A program made the translations under genes and the position numbers. Source: Didymodactylos carnosus (taxonomy: Eukaryota > Rotifera > Eurotatoria > Philodinida > Philodinidae). Taken from it: 29,216 nt of DNA. Shown piece after piece: positions 1 to 9,736 of this stretch (position 1 is its first letter; every line of letters begins with the position of its first letter). A model generated the notes under the pieces. The model searched no databases. It was not told the origin of the DNA and saw nothing but the letters and a program-made list of their open reading frames with translations. The DNA is taken from contig CAJNOQ010001707.1 in NCBI GenBank assembly GCA_905250885.1, positions 1-29,216 of the forward strand. The letters run 5' to 3'.

Positions 1-306
1 CGCTTTTTGGTTTGCCTTAGAGCTCTGCCTCTTATCCTTGTTTTTGTTTCAATCTGATTTAGGTCTTTGCTATTCTTTATTCTTATTCTCGTTTACAGTC
101 TGTTCAAATTTTCTACAGATGAGCATATAAGAGTTTTAACTCGTTATTTTTTTTAATGATAAAGCGTAGCTGTCCCTGTGCATATTTTCGGACAATGAAT
201 GTTCCTATATTGTCAATTTTCGTGCTCGTTGTTGTTCTTGATTAAACTAATTGATTTCAAAGATAAGAAGAAAACAACAACAACGATTTTCAACATTTAG
301 TATAAG
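1..306. other. Noncoding left edge
   Basis: AT-rich sequence with short A and T runs and a CAACAACAA stretch near 274-286. I see no coding frame, splice pair or repeat boundary before the palindrome that begins near 307. Confidence 0.5.
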
Positions 307-972
307 AAAATTAATTTTCTCAACAACGACACAGTATTTTCCAAAAGCTATCCGTAACTTTTCCCACATATATGACGACTAACGAGGGAAGTACCCCAAC
401 TGATATATCGCTTTTTCTGAAAAACCGGTTTTCGAGAAACTCTAAAGAACAACCAAAAGCTTTCTTAATAAGGCGTAATTGTAGTCCATAAACTTCTGAT
501 TAAAACGAGGCATCTCTCAGCTCTACACGACCTTTCTTTGCAAAGTTATAGAGTTTACAAGAAAGCCCTAAATTCATTTTTCGTTTTTCTTTCTGTAGCT
601 CTGAGGTGACAATGAACATTTAGGGCTTTTCTTGTAAACTCTATAACTTTGCAAAGAAAGGTCGTGTAGAGCTGGGAGATGCCTCGTTTTAATCAGAAAT
701 TTATGGACTACAACTATGCCTTATTAAGAAAGCTTTTGGTTGTTCTTTAGAGTTTCTCTAAAACTGGTTTTTCAGAAAACCGATGAAGGCCTAGCACCAA
801 GCATTCATGGTGATATTCGGAATCAGCATCGTCGACTACCTATAGTCCACTCGGTTTCGTTGAAAAAGCGATATATCAGTTGGGGTACTTCCCTCGTTAG
901 TCGTCATATATGTGGGAAAAGTTACGCATAGTTTTTGGAAAATATTGTTTCGTTCTTGAGAAAATTAATTTT
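307..972. repeat. Foldback palindrome with unequal arms
   Basis: The left arm (about 307-574) reads as the reverse complement of the right arm (about 617-972) around a loop of about 42 bases. Matching landmarks are AAAATTAATTTT at both outer ends, the CCCAACTGATATATCGC stretch, and TTTACAAGAAAGCCCTAAAT beside the loop. The right arm has about 85 extra bases (about 780-866) flanked on both sides by GAAAA. I see no coding capacity. It is most simply a nonautonomous foldback or MITE-like element. Confidence 0.85.
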
Positions 973-1032
973 TTTGAAACAGGTAGAAAAAAATAAGGAA
1001 ATACACTCGTATTTTGCAGTTTTCGTTGTGAA

Positions 1033-1263
1033 ACTTCCATTTTTTTGCGAAACCAGTCTTATATTTGGAATCAGCATGAAAAACTGAGTTGACTGATGTG
1101 CGTTTCAGGTTTCCGGGACAACTTTGAGCTTTTTCGAACTTTTCGACTGAAATTCTTGACAAAAAACCTGAAGTTGTCCAAAAAGACCTAAAACGCCCAT
1201 CAGTCAATTCAGTTTTTGATGCTGACTCCAAATATAAGACTGATTTTGGAAAAAAATGGAAGT
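1033..1263. repeat. Second, shorter foldback palindrome
   Basis: Left arm about 1033-1128 pairs with right arm about 1160-1263. The core CCAAATATAAGACTG appears inverted on the left as CAGTCTTATATTTGG. Divergence between arms is visibly higher than in the 16.4-17.4 kb palindrome, so it looks older. The open frame across it is a by-product of the repeat. Confidence 0.75.
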
Positions 1264-1566
1264 CAGTTTTACATGCTGAATTAGAAAAAAATAGTTTTGA
1301 AATTTTGAAAAAGGAATAAAGGGGGAATTTTGTTCTTTTTGGAAAAATTGACTGATTGTTTTGTCTCTTTTCAAAAAATCAATATTTTTTTAATCTTTTA
1401 ATGATATCAACGTGCTCTCTCTCTCTCTTATTAAACATTGTCATTCGAATACTATCATATGTCGCACTATTAATTATTAAATTTTCTACGTAACTCGACA
1501 GCATCGAGAAGAATTGGCGACTGGGATTGTCGAACAGAAACAATCTCAGCGATCGATCGATGCTAA
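1264..1566. other. Noncoding spacer with CT microsatellite
   Basis: Holds a short (CT)n run near 1413-1428 and A/T-rich filler. I see no gene or longer repeat. Confidence 0.5.
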
Positions 1567-2004
1567 TGAGAATAGGACAAGAAGCTTCGATTAATCTCTA
1601 AGATCTTCTACCCCTGCCGGAAGGCACACATAACAATGATATTTGATTTAGTACGACCAGCATCAGTATTAACCGAATCGACCGAGTATCTATCGGAGTG
1701 TTTCAATTGTACGCATGTGCCTCAGCAAATATGTATCAATATTGCCTACCACTGTAAAAGATGCATGATGTATCGAAACGATGAAAATCCGAGTATGTAG
1801 CGACCGTTTCAATTTCTTTGTACTACTATTCGTTCTTTTGTGACAAATGTGATTGAAACAAGATGTTGCATGTCTGACTGTGGACCAATATACCAAGTAT
1901 CAATGTATAACGGCCGTCCAACATATTTTTGTCAGGGTGATCGTTGCAATGTGAAGATGAACACAAGCGTGTTAGACTCGCTAACTGATCCGAACGTCGT
2001 TTGA
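1567..2004 (+). pseudogene. Cysteine-rich Ly6/three-finger-like exon with one in-frame stop
   Basis: One plus-strand frame is open except for a single TAG at 1798-1800 and ends at TGA 2002-2004. It has cysteine spacing like a secreted or GPI-linked Ly6/uPAR-type domain. ECFNC starts at 1696, then CKRC, then TRCCMSDC, then a closing FCQGDRCN. A CC pair and a final C-x(4)-CN ending are typical of three-finger folds. Ten or more cysteines in about 100 codons of AT-rich DNA is not expected from noncoding sequence. A poly(A) signal follows at 2088. No signal peptide exon was found upstream, and codons before 1696 may be intron. The stop could mark decay, or two exons could meet near it. Family assignment is an inference from spacing only. 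Confidence 0.4.
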
Positions 2005-2087
2005 TAGATTGGTCTAATTTTTTCTCCAGCATATGACTTTATTGAGACTCATCAATAGTTCTTCTTTCTGTTTGATGAGAATTATTT

Positions 2088-2093
2088 AATAAA
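2088..2093 (+). terminator. Poly(A) signal AATAAA
   Basis: A canonical AATAAA lies 84 bp after the stop of the cysteine-rich frame, at the distance expected for a 3' UTR of that gene. Confidence 0.4.
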
Positions 2094-2130
2094 ATCTTCA
2101 TGAGTCATATTTAGGGCTGAGAATAGAGCA

Positions 2131-2171
2131 TGTCACGACCGGTTTCGGCGTTGCTCAAGGGACTCCTCAGG
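2131..2171 (-). ncRNA. Penelope-type hammerhead-like motif, copy 1 (degenerate)
   Basis: On the minus strand this reads CCTGAGGAGTCCC, TTGAGCAACG, CCGAAACCGGTC, GTGACA. The boxes CTGAGGA and CGAAAC match the two conserved core boxes of hammerhead ribozymes, which are known in the terminal repeats of Penelope-like elements. The bases between them no longer form a clean stem II, so self-cleavage is doubtful. The same string, with substitutions, occurs on the plus strand at 11236-11277. Known: Penelope-like elements carry such motifs. Inferred: this is a leftover terminus. Confidence 0.45.
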
Positions 2172-2215
2172 TGGCTTAAGACATCTTAATTCGAGGGTGT
2201 GATGCTTAGGGTGAG

Positions 2216-2330
2216 TATGATATAAATATATGGCATCATCCGGAAATCGCCGTCGCCGCGGATTCTTTTTCAAGTGTGTTTATCGAAGTAAAGCTGCACG
2301 CTTCAAGGCGTCTATCTTTGTAAGTATTTT
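2216..2330 (+). promoter_or_regulatory. Possible TATA promoter and splice donor of a retroelement terminus
   Basis: TATAAATATA at about 2221 is followed within about 35 bases by a GC-rich patch (CGCCGTCGCCGCGG) and then GTAAGT at 2319. TATA, leader and donor in that order suit a retroelement promoter. However, it lies on the strand opposite to the hammerhead-like motif, so the link is weak. Confidence 0.25.
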
Positions 2331-2382
2331 TGTCTATTTACGGTTAAGCATGTTATTATTCATCCATCTGTCTATCTATCCG

Positions 2383-2465
2383 TATATATATATATATATA
2401 AATTAAGGCTTGCTTTCTTTTTACACTTGTGCACTTGTACACTTGTACACTTCACACTTTAACAC
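2383..2465. repeat. TA microsatellite and ACACTTGT minisatellite
   Basis: A (TA)n run near 2384-2400 is followed by tandem ACACTTGT/GTACACTT units at about 2425-2450 that decay into ACACTTTA repeats. Confidence 0.75.
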
Positions 2466-2535
2466 TTTAATCCCTTTGGTTGGAGTGCTGGGATGGTGGA
2501 GTGTGAGTGCAGAAAACGAATGCATAATCGGTAGC

Positions 2536-2580
2536 AGGGCTGGGCAACTCCATTGACTTTCAACTCCAACTCCGTTTTCA
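2536..2580 (+). mobile_element. hAT-like terminal sequence
   Basis: CAGGGCTGGGCAACTCC followed by AACTCCA units resembles ends of hAT-type transposons, which commonly begin CAGGG with a GGGCAA core. The partner end was not found. The inverted-repeat transposon begins 45 bp inside it, so it may have landed in an older hAT copy. Confidence 0.3.
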
Positions 2581-2728
2581 AAGGACCCTGTCGGATAAGG
2601 TCGGCCCCCTTGCTGTGAGAAACTGTCTATGAGGTTTTATAGAGAATTGTTTTCTGCATCGACTGATATATAAGTTATTCGTTTTGTTTTTACGGATATT
2701 TTTGGAATATACTTGCATTGTGGTGCTT
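2581..2728 (+). repeat. Left terminal inverted repeat, outer block
   Basis: Matches the reverse complement of about 6117-6268, with small indels around the GGGGGTC/GGCCCCC region. It ends at GGTGCTT, exactly where the inserted segment begins. Confidence 0.9.
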
Positions 2729-3261
2729 GGGCGGTCTTATTTCAATATGGTCCTGATATATGAGAAATACATTCGAGAAAATTGTTTTTTCTATCTAGTT
2801 TTGTAGAGGAAAGCGCGTGCTACAAAACTGTATATTTCATACTCCCAATGGAAATAATTTCAAAACAATCGATGGTCGATTTTCGCCGGCAAACGTCACT
2901 TTTCAGTGATCATATCAATGTACCAAGCGCCATTTTGAAGAACCTCGTGGAACCCACGCCAAATTTTGTCAGAAACTGCACCTAGTCAGCCTCTATCATA
3001 CGCCAAAATTTCAGCTTCAAAATCAAAAAGCGCCATATCTCGAATTGCATAACACTGAGCTGGATCCTTCATCCTGAGATCCATCTCCGAACTTTTTGGA
3101 TCTTAATACTATAAAAACGATGTCAGATTTAAAATCTGATCTCAGATTGTTGTTCAGCATCGAAATCTGGGTCAAAGAAGTCATTTTATGAGCATCACCA
3201 TATGAATCTGTCGACGACCTCTTCGACAACCTATTCATTTCATGTGAGATTTTCGATGTTC
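2729..3261. mobile_element. About 533 bp interrupting the left terminal repeat
   Basis: This segment has no counterpart in the right repeat, where GTGGTGCTTCTTATG is continuous. It is bounded by GCTT at 2725-2728 and GCTT at 3262-3265, consistent with a 4-bp target duplication. It has no obvious terminal repeats and no convincing coding frame. The alternative is a deletion in the right repeat through GCTT microhomology. Confidence 0.6.
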
Positions 3262-3262
3262 G

Positions 3263-3383
3263 CTTCTTTATGCTCAATGTGGCGATCTTTTATAAGACTC
3301 CAATATTCAGTTTTATGGAACTGAATGCGAGCAACTCATATGACTATTTTCGGAGCCAGATATAACTGTGTAGTAAAACTATC
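3263..3383 (+). repeat. Left terminal inverted repeat, inner block
   Basis: Matches the reverse complement of about 5996-6116. The string CGGAGCCAGATATAACT is found in both. The 3' end of the transposase frame overlaps this block. Confidence 0.9.
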
Positions 3384-5635
3384 AACTGCAAAAAATGATA
3401 AAATATATCACATTGAAAGAGAAAACTTCTCAACATTCGATAATGCGTTATCGAAATTGATCGATGCGTTGTCGGTGGTTTCCATCCTAAATAGCGAGCA
3501 TAGTCGAGATACCATAGGACGGTTGCAACATGTCCGCAATAGCCGATCATCCTTGTGCCACTTTTGCACTGGCAGTAGTGATCGTCATTTTCATCGAATC
3601 GCACGCAGAGAAAGTATTTAATGTTGTTGGAATGACGACTTGAAGACGACAACGGAGGAGATTGTCGCCAGAAGGAGAAAGTTCAAGAGCAAATTCTTCA
3701 TCATTTTCATACAAATAAGCCTTCGCGTACGCTTTACTCTGCTTGATTTGATAGGTACCACATGTGTATTGGCGGGGAAAATCGAGAGAGAGATGAGGAA
3801 GGTTCAGATCGCTGTTGTTATCAACCAATGTTATCCACTTTTTTCGCATCGACAACTGGCTGCTAGAAACGAGTCGCTCAATTTCACTACGACGCTGTCA
3901 AGCCTGTAACATTCGATCTACCATGATCTTGTGCATCATCGAATTTGCATCGTACAATACAGCGCGATACTTATTGATACACGCAGCTAATGTTCGAGTT
4001 AGAGCGGCAATATTGAGAATAAACGATTGATCAATTCGTTCGAAAAACATTCGCCACTTTTTGAAACTGGCGTGAAAACTTTCAACCATCCATCGGCACT
4101 TAGTCACAAGTCTCGTCTCGTTGGCCTCTTCAGATGCGAATTGCCTGGATTTTTTGTCTAGAAAGCCGGGCATCCTAATATCAAAACCCATATCTTCGAA
4201 TTCTACAGCCACATCCCGAAAGCCCCTATCCACGATTTGAACGTCTCCATCTTCGCAGATGGTTGATAAATTGTCGCATGTGTTTAGTATGGCCTGTAAC
4301 AAAATAGCATAACTACGCTTTCTCTATAAGAAGATGTATTTTAACCAAAGGAACCTTGTCAAAGTATTCCTGCTTAAGTATGAAAAAATTCATGACATCA
4401 CATTTTTATAAAACGTGGGTTTTTGACTACGAAAAAAATGGCTCGCTCAGAAAATCCAACCAATGAAACAGTATTACCTTTGAAATTGATGCATCCTTAT
4501 CTTTTCCGTAAAATGGACCAAAAAGATCCAGAACGTAACCATCAGGCAGAACGAGAGACATTATTTTGATAAGATGCCTAGATTTTTGCCCTGAGTAGCT
4601 AGATCGCTGCAATGCATGGTTGTTGCTCTTATTGCAATAAATATATGTACCGTCCTAAATCACAGATAGGTGATCACCGAAAAATGCTCGCGAGTAGGCT
4701 GTGTGGTGGTTGAGTGCCTCTAATCGACTGAGATTAGTTAATCCGAGATGCTCGGGTACCAAGATTTCGTTTAAATGATCCAAAACTACGTGAAATGTAT
4801 CTTTTACGCGCCGACGAATGCTCGTTTCTTGTGTGTCAATCTTAAAAAGTGTACCGATTTGTCGGAACGATAGATTCTTCTTTAGTTTTATCCAAAAAAG
4901 GCAAATGGCTTCAAATGGTGAACGATGTTTGCTATTTCGTATTTGAGGGGCAATAAGTGAGGTCATACTTTTAAGTTGATCCATAGTCCAATCGGTCCAT
5001 GCTATATAATCGTCGTCTATAAAATTGGGATCATCCTCAGAAACCAAAGATGTGTGTTTGACACGGGAAAGCTCGATGATTAGGTCATTGATCAGACGTT
5101 GCACTTCATGAAATGCGAGACGAGAAGGCTCTTGAGGGCGTTGGCATGGTGTTTCACAACAAATAGTTGTACATCGTCGTGTGGTGGGAGACAAGTAGAG
5201 ACGATGATCACACAAAATGGTCATGCGTTCACTAGTAGACAAAGACCGCATTAGGTTTCCCGTTTTCATAGACATTGCACAATAGTCAAAATCGTTTGCG
5301 TTTCCTATGATGTCATCGCTTATCAGAAAACCACTAGATGATGACTAGTAATATGCCGTTTCTGGTTCACTTCTCGTCTCATTGTCATTGTTGACATCGT
5401 TCAGTGCAGTATGAGGCTTGTCGTGTCGACGCCGCTTATTTTCCTTGTACATCATGACTCGACACTTGTTGCAAATGAGCATCTCCGGCTGCAACTGAGC
5501 GCCTCGAGCTTTAAGGAGCTTGTGTAGCCATCGGTATTTTTTGTTCGACACATTTCGCCATGTATTTCTCGATGACTTTGTCGACTTATTGAGGGCACTG
5601 GTACAGTTGATGCAAAAAATTGGCTTGGATTTCAT
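3344..5635 (-). pseudogene. DDE transposase pseudogene with C-terminal SWIM zinc finger
   Basis: Reading from 5635 down: an N-terminal C-x2-C plus C-x2-C zinc-binding region (FCINC, ICNKC); a helix-turn-helix-like stretch (SFRQIGTLFKID); and a DDE core with DGTYIY, IVDRGFRD and RWMVESFH, so all three acidic residues remain. It ends in a SWIM finger (YCQCKSG then YCGH). A 184-bp intron (4477-4294, GT...AG) joins DASISK to AILNTC in frame. There are four lesions. TAG at 5345-5347 and TGA at 3898-3900 interrupt the same frame. TAG at 4655-4657 replaces a probable tryptophan before DGTY. A one-base deletion near 3640 shifts the frame just before the SWIM part. The gene is therefore dead. A TATATA near 5715 could be its old promoter. 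Confidence 0.85.
4294..4477 (-). other. Intron in the transposase pseudogene
   Basis: Donor AAG|GTAATAC and acceptor TTGTTACAG|GCC. Removing it keeps the DDE frame and gives a continuous family-like sequence. Confidence 0.8.
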
Positions 5636-5995
5636 CTATGGAATGCAGTCGAACAGTAGTAGTAGACCAAGAGTAAATTCAAGCGTTGCCTTTCTATTAT
5701 TCCCCTTCGGTGGATATATAAGAAACGAACTGCTCCTATTTTAAAATCGAAGTAACAAACGACTGTCAGAATAGAAGCGAATGCATCAAACAAAACATGT
5801 AAGCAGATAATAGAATAGAATCAAATTCCATCACGTATCATTCACATAAATTCAGAAGAGAGAAGCAGTGAAGCAAAAGGAATGTCCTACACGCTAATCG
5901 ATGAGGATCAAAACCTTACTGTAAGAACGTAATTCAATTAAAACGACCTTGATATCGAGATCGTACGAGCGACGCTACGCCATTTTTTTCGAATT

Positions 5996-6268
5996 TAATA
6001 GTTTTACTACAGAGTTATATCTGGCTCCGAAAATAGTCATATGAGTTGCTCGCATTCAGTTCCATAAAACTGAATATTGGAGTCTTATAAAAGATCGCCA
6101 CATTGAACATAAGAAGCACCACAATGCAAGTATATTCCAAAAATATCCGTAAAAACAAAATGATTGCACTATAACTTATATACCAGTCGATACAGAAAAA
6201 AATTCTCTATAAAACCCCATAGACAGTTTCTCACAGCAAGGGGGTCTACCTTATCCGACAGGGTCCTT
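5996..6268 (-). repeat. Right terminal inverted repeat (uninterrupted)
   Basis: A 273-bp repeat complementary to the two left blocks. It is the better copy for defining the true terminal sequence. Confidence 0.9.
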
Positions 6269-6399
6269 CGAGTCAGAAATATCAGTTGATATAAGCTTTA
6301 TTCTGTCAGAATATAAGCGGAAAAGTTCCATTATAGTATTCTAAACTGAAACTATCGAAAAACACAAAATCAATTTTGTACGAATCAAGATTTGAACAC

Positions 6400-6439
6400 G
6401 TGAACTTAGCTTTGTAGTAAACTACAAAACTAAATTCAC
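6400..6439. repeat. 19-bp-arm hairpin
   Basis: GTGAACTTAGCTTTGTAGT, two bases of loop, then ACTACAAAACTAAATTCAC. Seventeen of 19 positions pair. The GATTTGAAC just upstream resembles the complement of a tRNA T-loop, but no tRNA cloverleaf can be built. Confidence 0.7.
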
Positions 6440-6492
6440 TGTTCTGTATCTATATTCTGCACAACGATTGAAGTTGTGCAATCGACTCGATG

Positions 6493-7440
6493 TAAAAAAT
6501 ATCAGTTCAAACGATTTTTTTCTCCAAGTTAAAGCAGTTTCTCAGAACGTGTTCTCCTATACTTAAGACCTATTTTGAAACGATTTTAGTCTTTGGGAAG
6601 AAACTTCTCAACGACTTTTCGAGATTTTGCATCATTATACATATACACACACGTCTCTCTTATTGAGGATGCCATGGAAATCCTTATTACATATACATCA
6701 GCTCATATCCCTCTGCTGAGGATGCTCGGAAATCGTAATTCCACATGAAAAAACACATTCAGTATTGGATGAGTCGCGGATAAGAAATTCGCAGATTTTC
6801 ATCCAAATTCGGTCAAGTTGATTGAGTACGCAATGTGTTTTTCATGTGTAATAACGATTTCCGAGTACCCTCAGCAGAGATATATGCGTTAATGTGTATG
6901 ATAAAAGTTTCCGTGGCATCCTCAATAAGAGAGACGTGCAGGTATATATATATAGTGATGTGAAATCTCGAAATTCCAGCCAAAAATATCAATTCAGAGG
7001 ATATTTTCCTCACAGAGATTTTTTTTTCTACAAGCTGAAACAAATCAACAAAACGTGCTTCCCAATTATTAAAACCTATTTTGAAGCGGTTTTAGTCTTT
7101 GAGAAGAAATTTTTCGAAGATTTTTCGGAATTCCGCATCACTATATATATCCACACACGTCTCTCTTATTGACTGTGCCATGGAAATTCTTATTACACAC
7201 ACATTAGCATTATCTCTCTGTTGAGGGGCCCGGAAATCGTGATTCCACATGAAAAACATATTTCTTGCTGAATGAATTTGACCGAATTTAGATGAAAATC
7301 TTCGAATTTCTCATTTGTTATTTATCCAGGACGTAATGTGCTTTTCATGTGGAATCACGATTTCCGAGTACCCTCAGCTAGAGAGATGTGTGTGTGATAA
7401 AGATTTCCGTGGCATCCTTAATAGGATTTTTGTGACACCC
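6493..7440. repeat. Tandem pair of palindromic units (about 500 bp each)
   Basis: Two direct copies are offset by about 506 bp: ACCTATTTTGAA starts at 6568 and again at 7074. Each copy contains an inverted repeat. In unit 1, arms 6617-6765 and 6826-6974 share ACGTCTCTCTTATTGAGGAT and TTTCCGAG. In unit 2, arms are about 7120-7255 and 7325-7425. The outer right arm of unit 2 is lost after CATCCTTAATAG. No coding frame is plausible; overlapping open frames simply follow the repeats. Confidence 0.85.
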
Positions 7441-8632
7441 TCACTCATACAACAACGGAGATTCAGAAAATATTGCGCAAGGACGAATAACCAGTTAAAT
7501 TTCAGATTGCATCTACGTGACTATTTTAGTTTATACAAAATCTTGTAGACTTTATATTGCTTAAAGAATAGTATCGGAGTTGTTTACAATGTTTGTACGA
7601 CGTTTGTTATAGATTCTCTTCAAAAACAGACTAACACTGAAAGCATATGGCAATAGTTTGATTTTGATGACATAATGCTAAATGACGTAGAAATGTTTTA
7701 TTTGGACATAGTTATTGCTTGCAAAGAGAAAAATAAAAGAAAAAAGAACACCATAAAGTTGTCGTCCTGTTTTACAGGTATCCTGTTCGCCTACAACAAT
7801 ATTATTCATCAAAAGCATGGACACACGTTGACGTTAGAATAAAGAAAAAAAACGTTTTTTCCAACATGGTAACATTCGTGGCAAAAAATAAATAACGCGT
7901 CACTTCTCTACATTGACTACAAAAAAACAAGTGGTTACAATGGTAATTAAATGCATTTCTTTTTATAGTTTGCGATTTTCGTAGATTCTCAAATTGCCTA
8001 ATCTCAGATTAAGGTATTAAAATTACCCCACCCTCACCCATCGTTACAATGCTTCTCTGGCATTTTTCATGGGATCTTTTCAAGATGCGAGTCAAATATC
8101 TAATATCCACACATGAATACATGTATTATTATTTCAGCGTCATTCCAGTCCTCATCCATATACATAATGAAAAATTCTCCTCAGCAATATGTTTTGTTGG
8201 AATGTATTCGTTTCGAAAACAATTATCTATTATTTAATTGAAAATCAGATTGTCTGCTCATGAAATATTACATTAGAATCAAACAGAAATACGGCAACGA
8301 TTGTTTAATTTTATTATTATCGTTGTTGGTTACTTATAGATTAACAACAGTTTGGGTTGAGAATTTTCTAACTCAACGTTCCATTAACTTATTCATTGAA
8401 TAATGTTCAATTTTTATTGATACTATGAGACCATTTGCAAGAGAAAAAGATTGGTTATATGAATTTACTTCATTACTCAAAGCTAATACTTAACACGTAC
8501 CGAAGAGAAATTTAGTCTTAAATTAGTATTAAACGAATTGTCTATGTTCGAAGTAAAATGTGACGATGATGAACAAGCATTCGTGAGTCCTTCTTCGAAA
8601 GATCGACAAAAACTTCTCATATCTATTATTAA
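7441..8632. other. Noncoding stretch
   Basis: I see no recognisable gene. A CACCCTCAC string sits near 8028. A minor open stretch at about 8508-8660 encodes a KCDDDEQAF-like acidic run that might be an eroded part of the F-box gene next to it, but I cannot support it alone. Confidence 0.4.
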
Positions 8633-8803
8633 TTTTGTTGTAATTATTTGAATCAGTTATCAAGACTAGTCTTTTCTTCGAAAGTTATTCTTGAAATATG
8701 CGGATGTCTTTCGTTAAACGATGTAGTCAACGCATTTTCGACCAATATTCTTTCTTTTCTACGTAAACCAAAAGTAATGATTGGTGCAAAAATGTTGCAT
8801 TAA
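8633..8803 (+). pseudogene. F-box domain fragment (N-terminal end of a bdelloid-type F-box gene)
   Basis: The open frame ends at TAA 8801-8803 and contains KVILEICGCLSLNDVVNAFS at about 8681-8740, followed by TNILSFLRK. This matches the F-box pattern of an L-P-x-E-I-L-L-E-I start, then a YLSLNDVVNAF-like helix and an N-x-R-L region. The expected leucine-proline start is degraded to FSSK, there is no start codon in frame, and the frame ends within the domain. F-box proteins are a large family in rotifers and act as substrate adaptors of SCF ubiquitin ligases. This copy is broken. The matching C-terminal end lies at 10395-10700 on the same strand. Confidence 0.5.
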
Positions 8804-9465
8804 TTTTATTTTCATTCTCATGTTGCACACAAATATCTTAGAGAAGTTTTATTTTTCTTTCCTTAGAAAGAAGTTAGTCTGAAGTACATACCCATACATT
8901 TGGTTATTTTATCAGTGGCTCTTTCAGAACTCTTTCAGGGTTAACAACAGAAGCGTGTTTACACACCATTTTTGTGGAGTTTTCGATGACGCCTCTTTAA
9001 AAAAAATACAATATTTTCGTCATTATCCCAGGCCGAGATATATCTCAAGTAGGAATTTTTTATCAACTATTCAAAAGCAAAAACAGAAAATAGATCGATA
9101 AAATGAACGAGAAAGAAGAAAAGATTTAAACTAAAATTCAGTTGGAATGAGAAAAATAGCGGTCATTCGTTCACTCAGTACTAGTCACTTTTGTATTCTG
9201 TTGGTACTGTGCATTGTCCATGCAAGATGTCAGAACACAAAAGTTTCAAAATTACTATAAGCACATTAAAAGTGTTGATTTTTTCAGATGATACTTTATT
9301 GCATATTGGTACTTCATCATATCGTTAGTGAAAAGTAAATCGATTCTTTTAAAAAATCTCGACCTATTCAGAAAGATAGGGAGAGGAGAACAAAGTATAT
9401 GCCGTCTTATTCAATCCAAACGCTTTGAAACTCGATTCCAGAGACTCATCTATACTCTGCATGGC
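8804..9465. other. Noncoding stretch
   Basis: AT-rich; nothing recognised. If the F-box halves were one gene, this is where its middle has decayed beyond recognition. Confidence 0.4.
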
Positions 9466-9670
9466 TCGAAAGTCCAATACGCTCATTAGAATCAAATTTT
9501 TTGATATCAATCATTCAAGATTATAACTAAAGCCTTTTTTAATTTTTTCTCTTTTTCATCACTTACGGTCTACGTGAGTTGCAAGTCTAGTACACTCACT
9601 AGCATTAAATTTTGCTTCCAATCATTGAAGATTATATCTAACGCCTTTTTAATTTATTCTGTTTTATGAA
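9466..9670 (+). repeat. Two imperfect direct repeats upstream of the secreted-protein gene
   Basis: About 95 bp near 9471-9565 recurs at about 9584-9668. Both copies have CAAGTC/AAGTCCA-TA, CACTCA/GCTCATTAG, ATCAATCATT-AAGATTATA, AA-GCCTTTTT and AATTTTTTCT-like steps in the same order. The second copy ends about 10 bp before the TATA box, so the pair could hold duplicated cis-regulatory sites. Confidence 0.6.
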
Positions 9671-9676
9671 AACCTG

Positions 9677-9684
9677 TATAAAAA
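9677..9684 (+). promoter_or_regulatory. TATA box of the secreted-protein gene
   Basis: TATAAAAA lies 60 bp before the ATG at 9737, a normal distance for a core promoter with a leader of about 30 bases. Confidence 0.6.
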
Positions 9685-9736
9685 GCATCTGAAGCATTTG
9701 ATAAAAAAAAGGCTTTCTAATCTCTAACATTAAAAT

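Larger units (their letters stand above)
2581..6268. mobile_element. DNA transposon with long terminal inverted repeats (ISL2EU/DDE_4-like)
   Basis: Both ends begin AAGGACCCTGTCGGATAAGG reading inward. The right repeat is contiguous (about 5996-6268). The left copy of the same sequence is in two blocks, 2581-2728 and about 3263-3383. Between the repeats lies one transposase pseudogene on the minus strand. The transposase has a DDE_4-like catalytic core with an N-terminal zinc-binding region, similar to ISL2EU-like elements; that superfamily name is an inference. I could not define a target-site duplication: the flanks are TTTTCA on the left and CGAGTC on the right. The element is clearly non-autonomous now. 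Confidence 0.85.

Noticed and set aside
965..1231. Minus-strand 88-codon frame
   Set aside because: It runs through the palindrome at 1033-1263 and has no family-like features; inverted repeats often leave such frames.
6385..6460. Possible tRNA pseudogene (T-loop-like GTTCAAATC on the minus strand)
   Set aside because: The flanking bases do not form a T-stem, there is no A-box, and the strong hairpin conflicts with a cloverleaf.
8049..8237. Short plus-strand frame of 62 codons
   Set aside because: No motif, no promoter and composition typical of AT-rich noncoding sequence.
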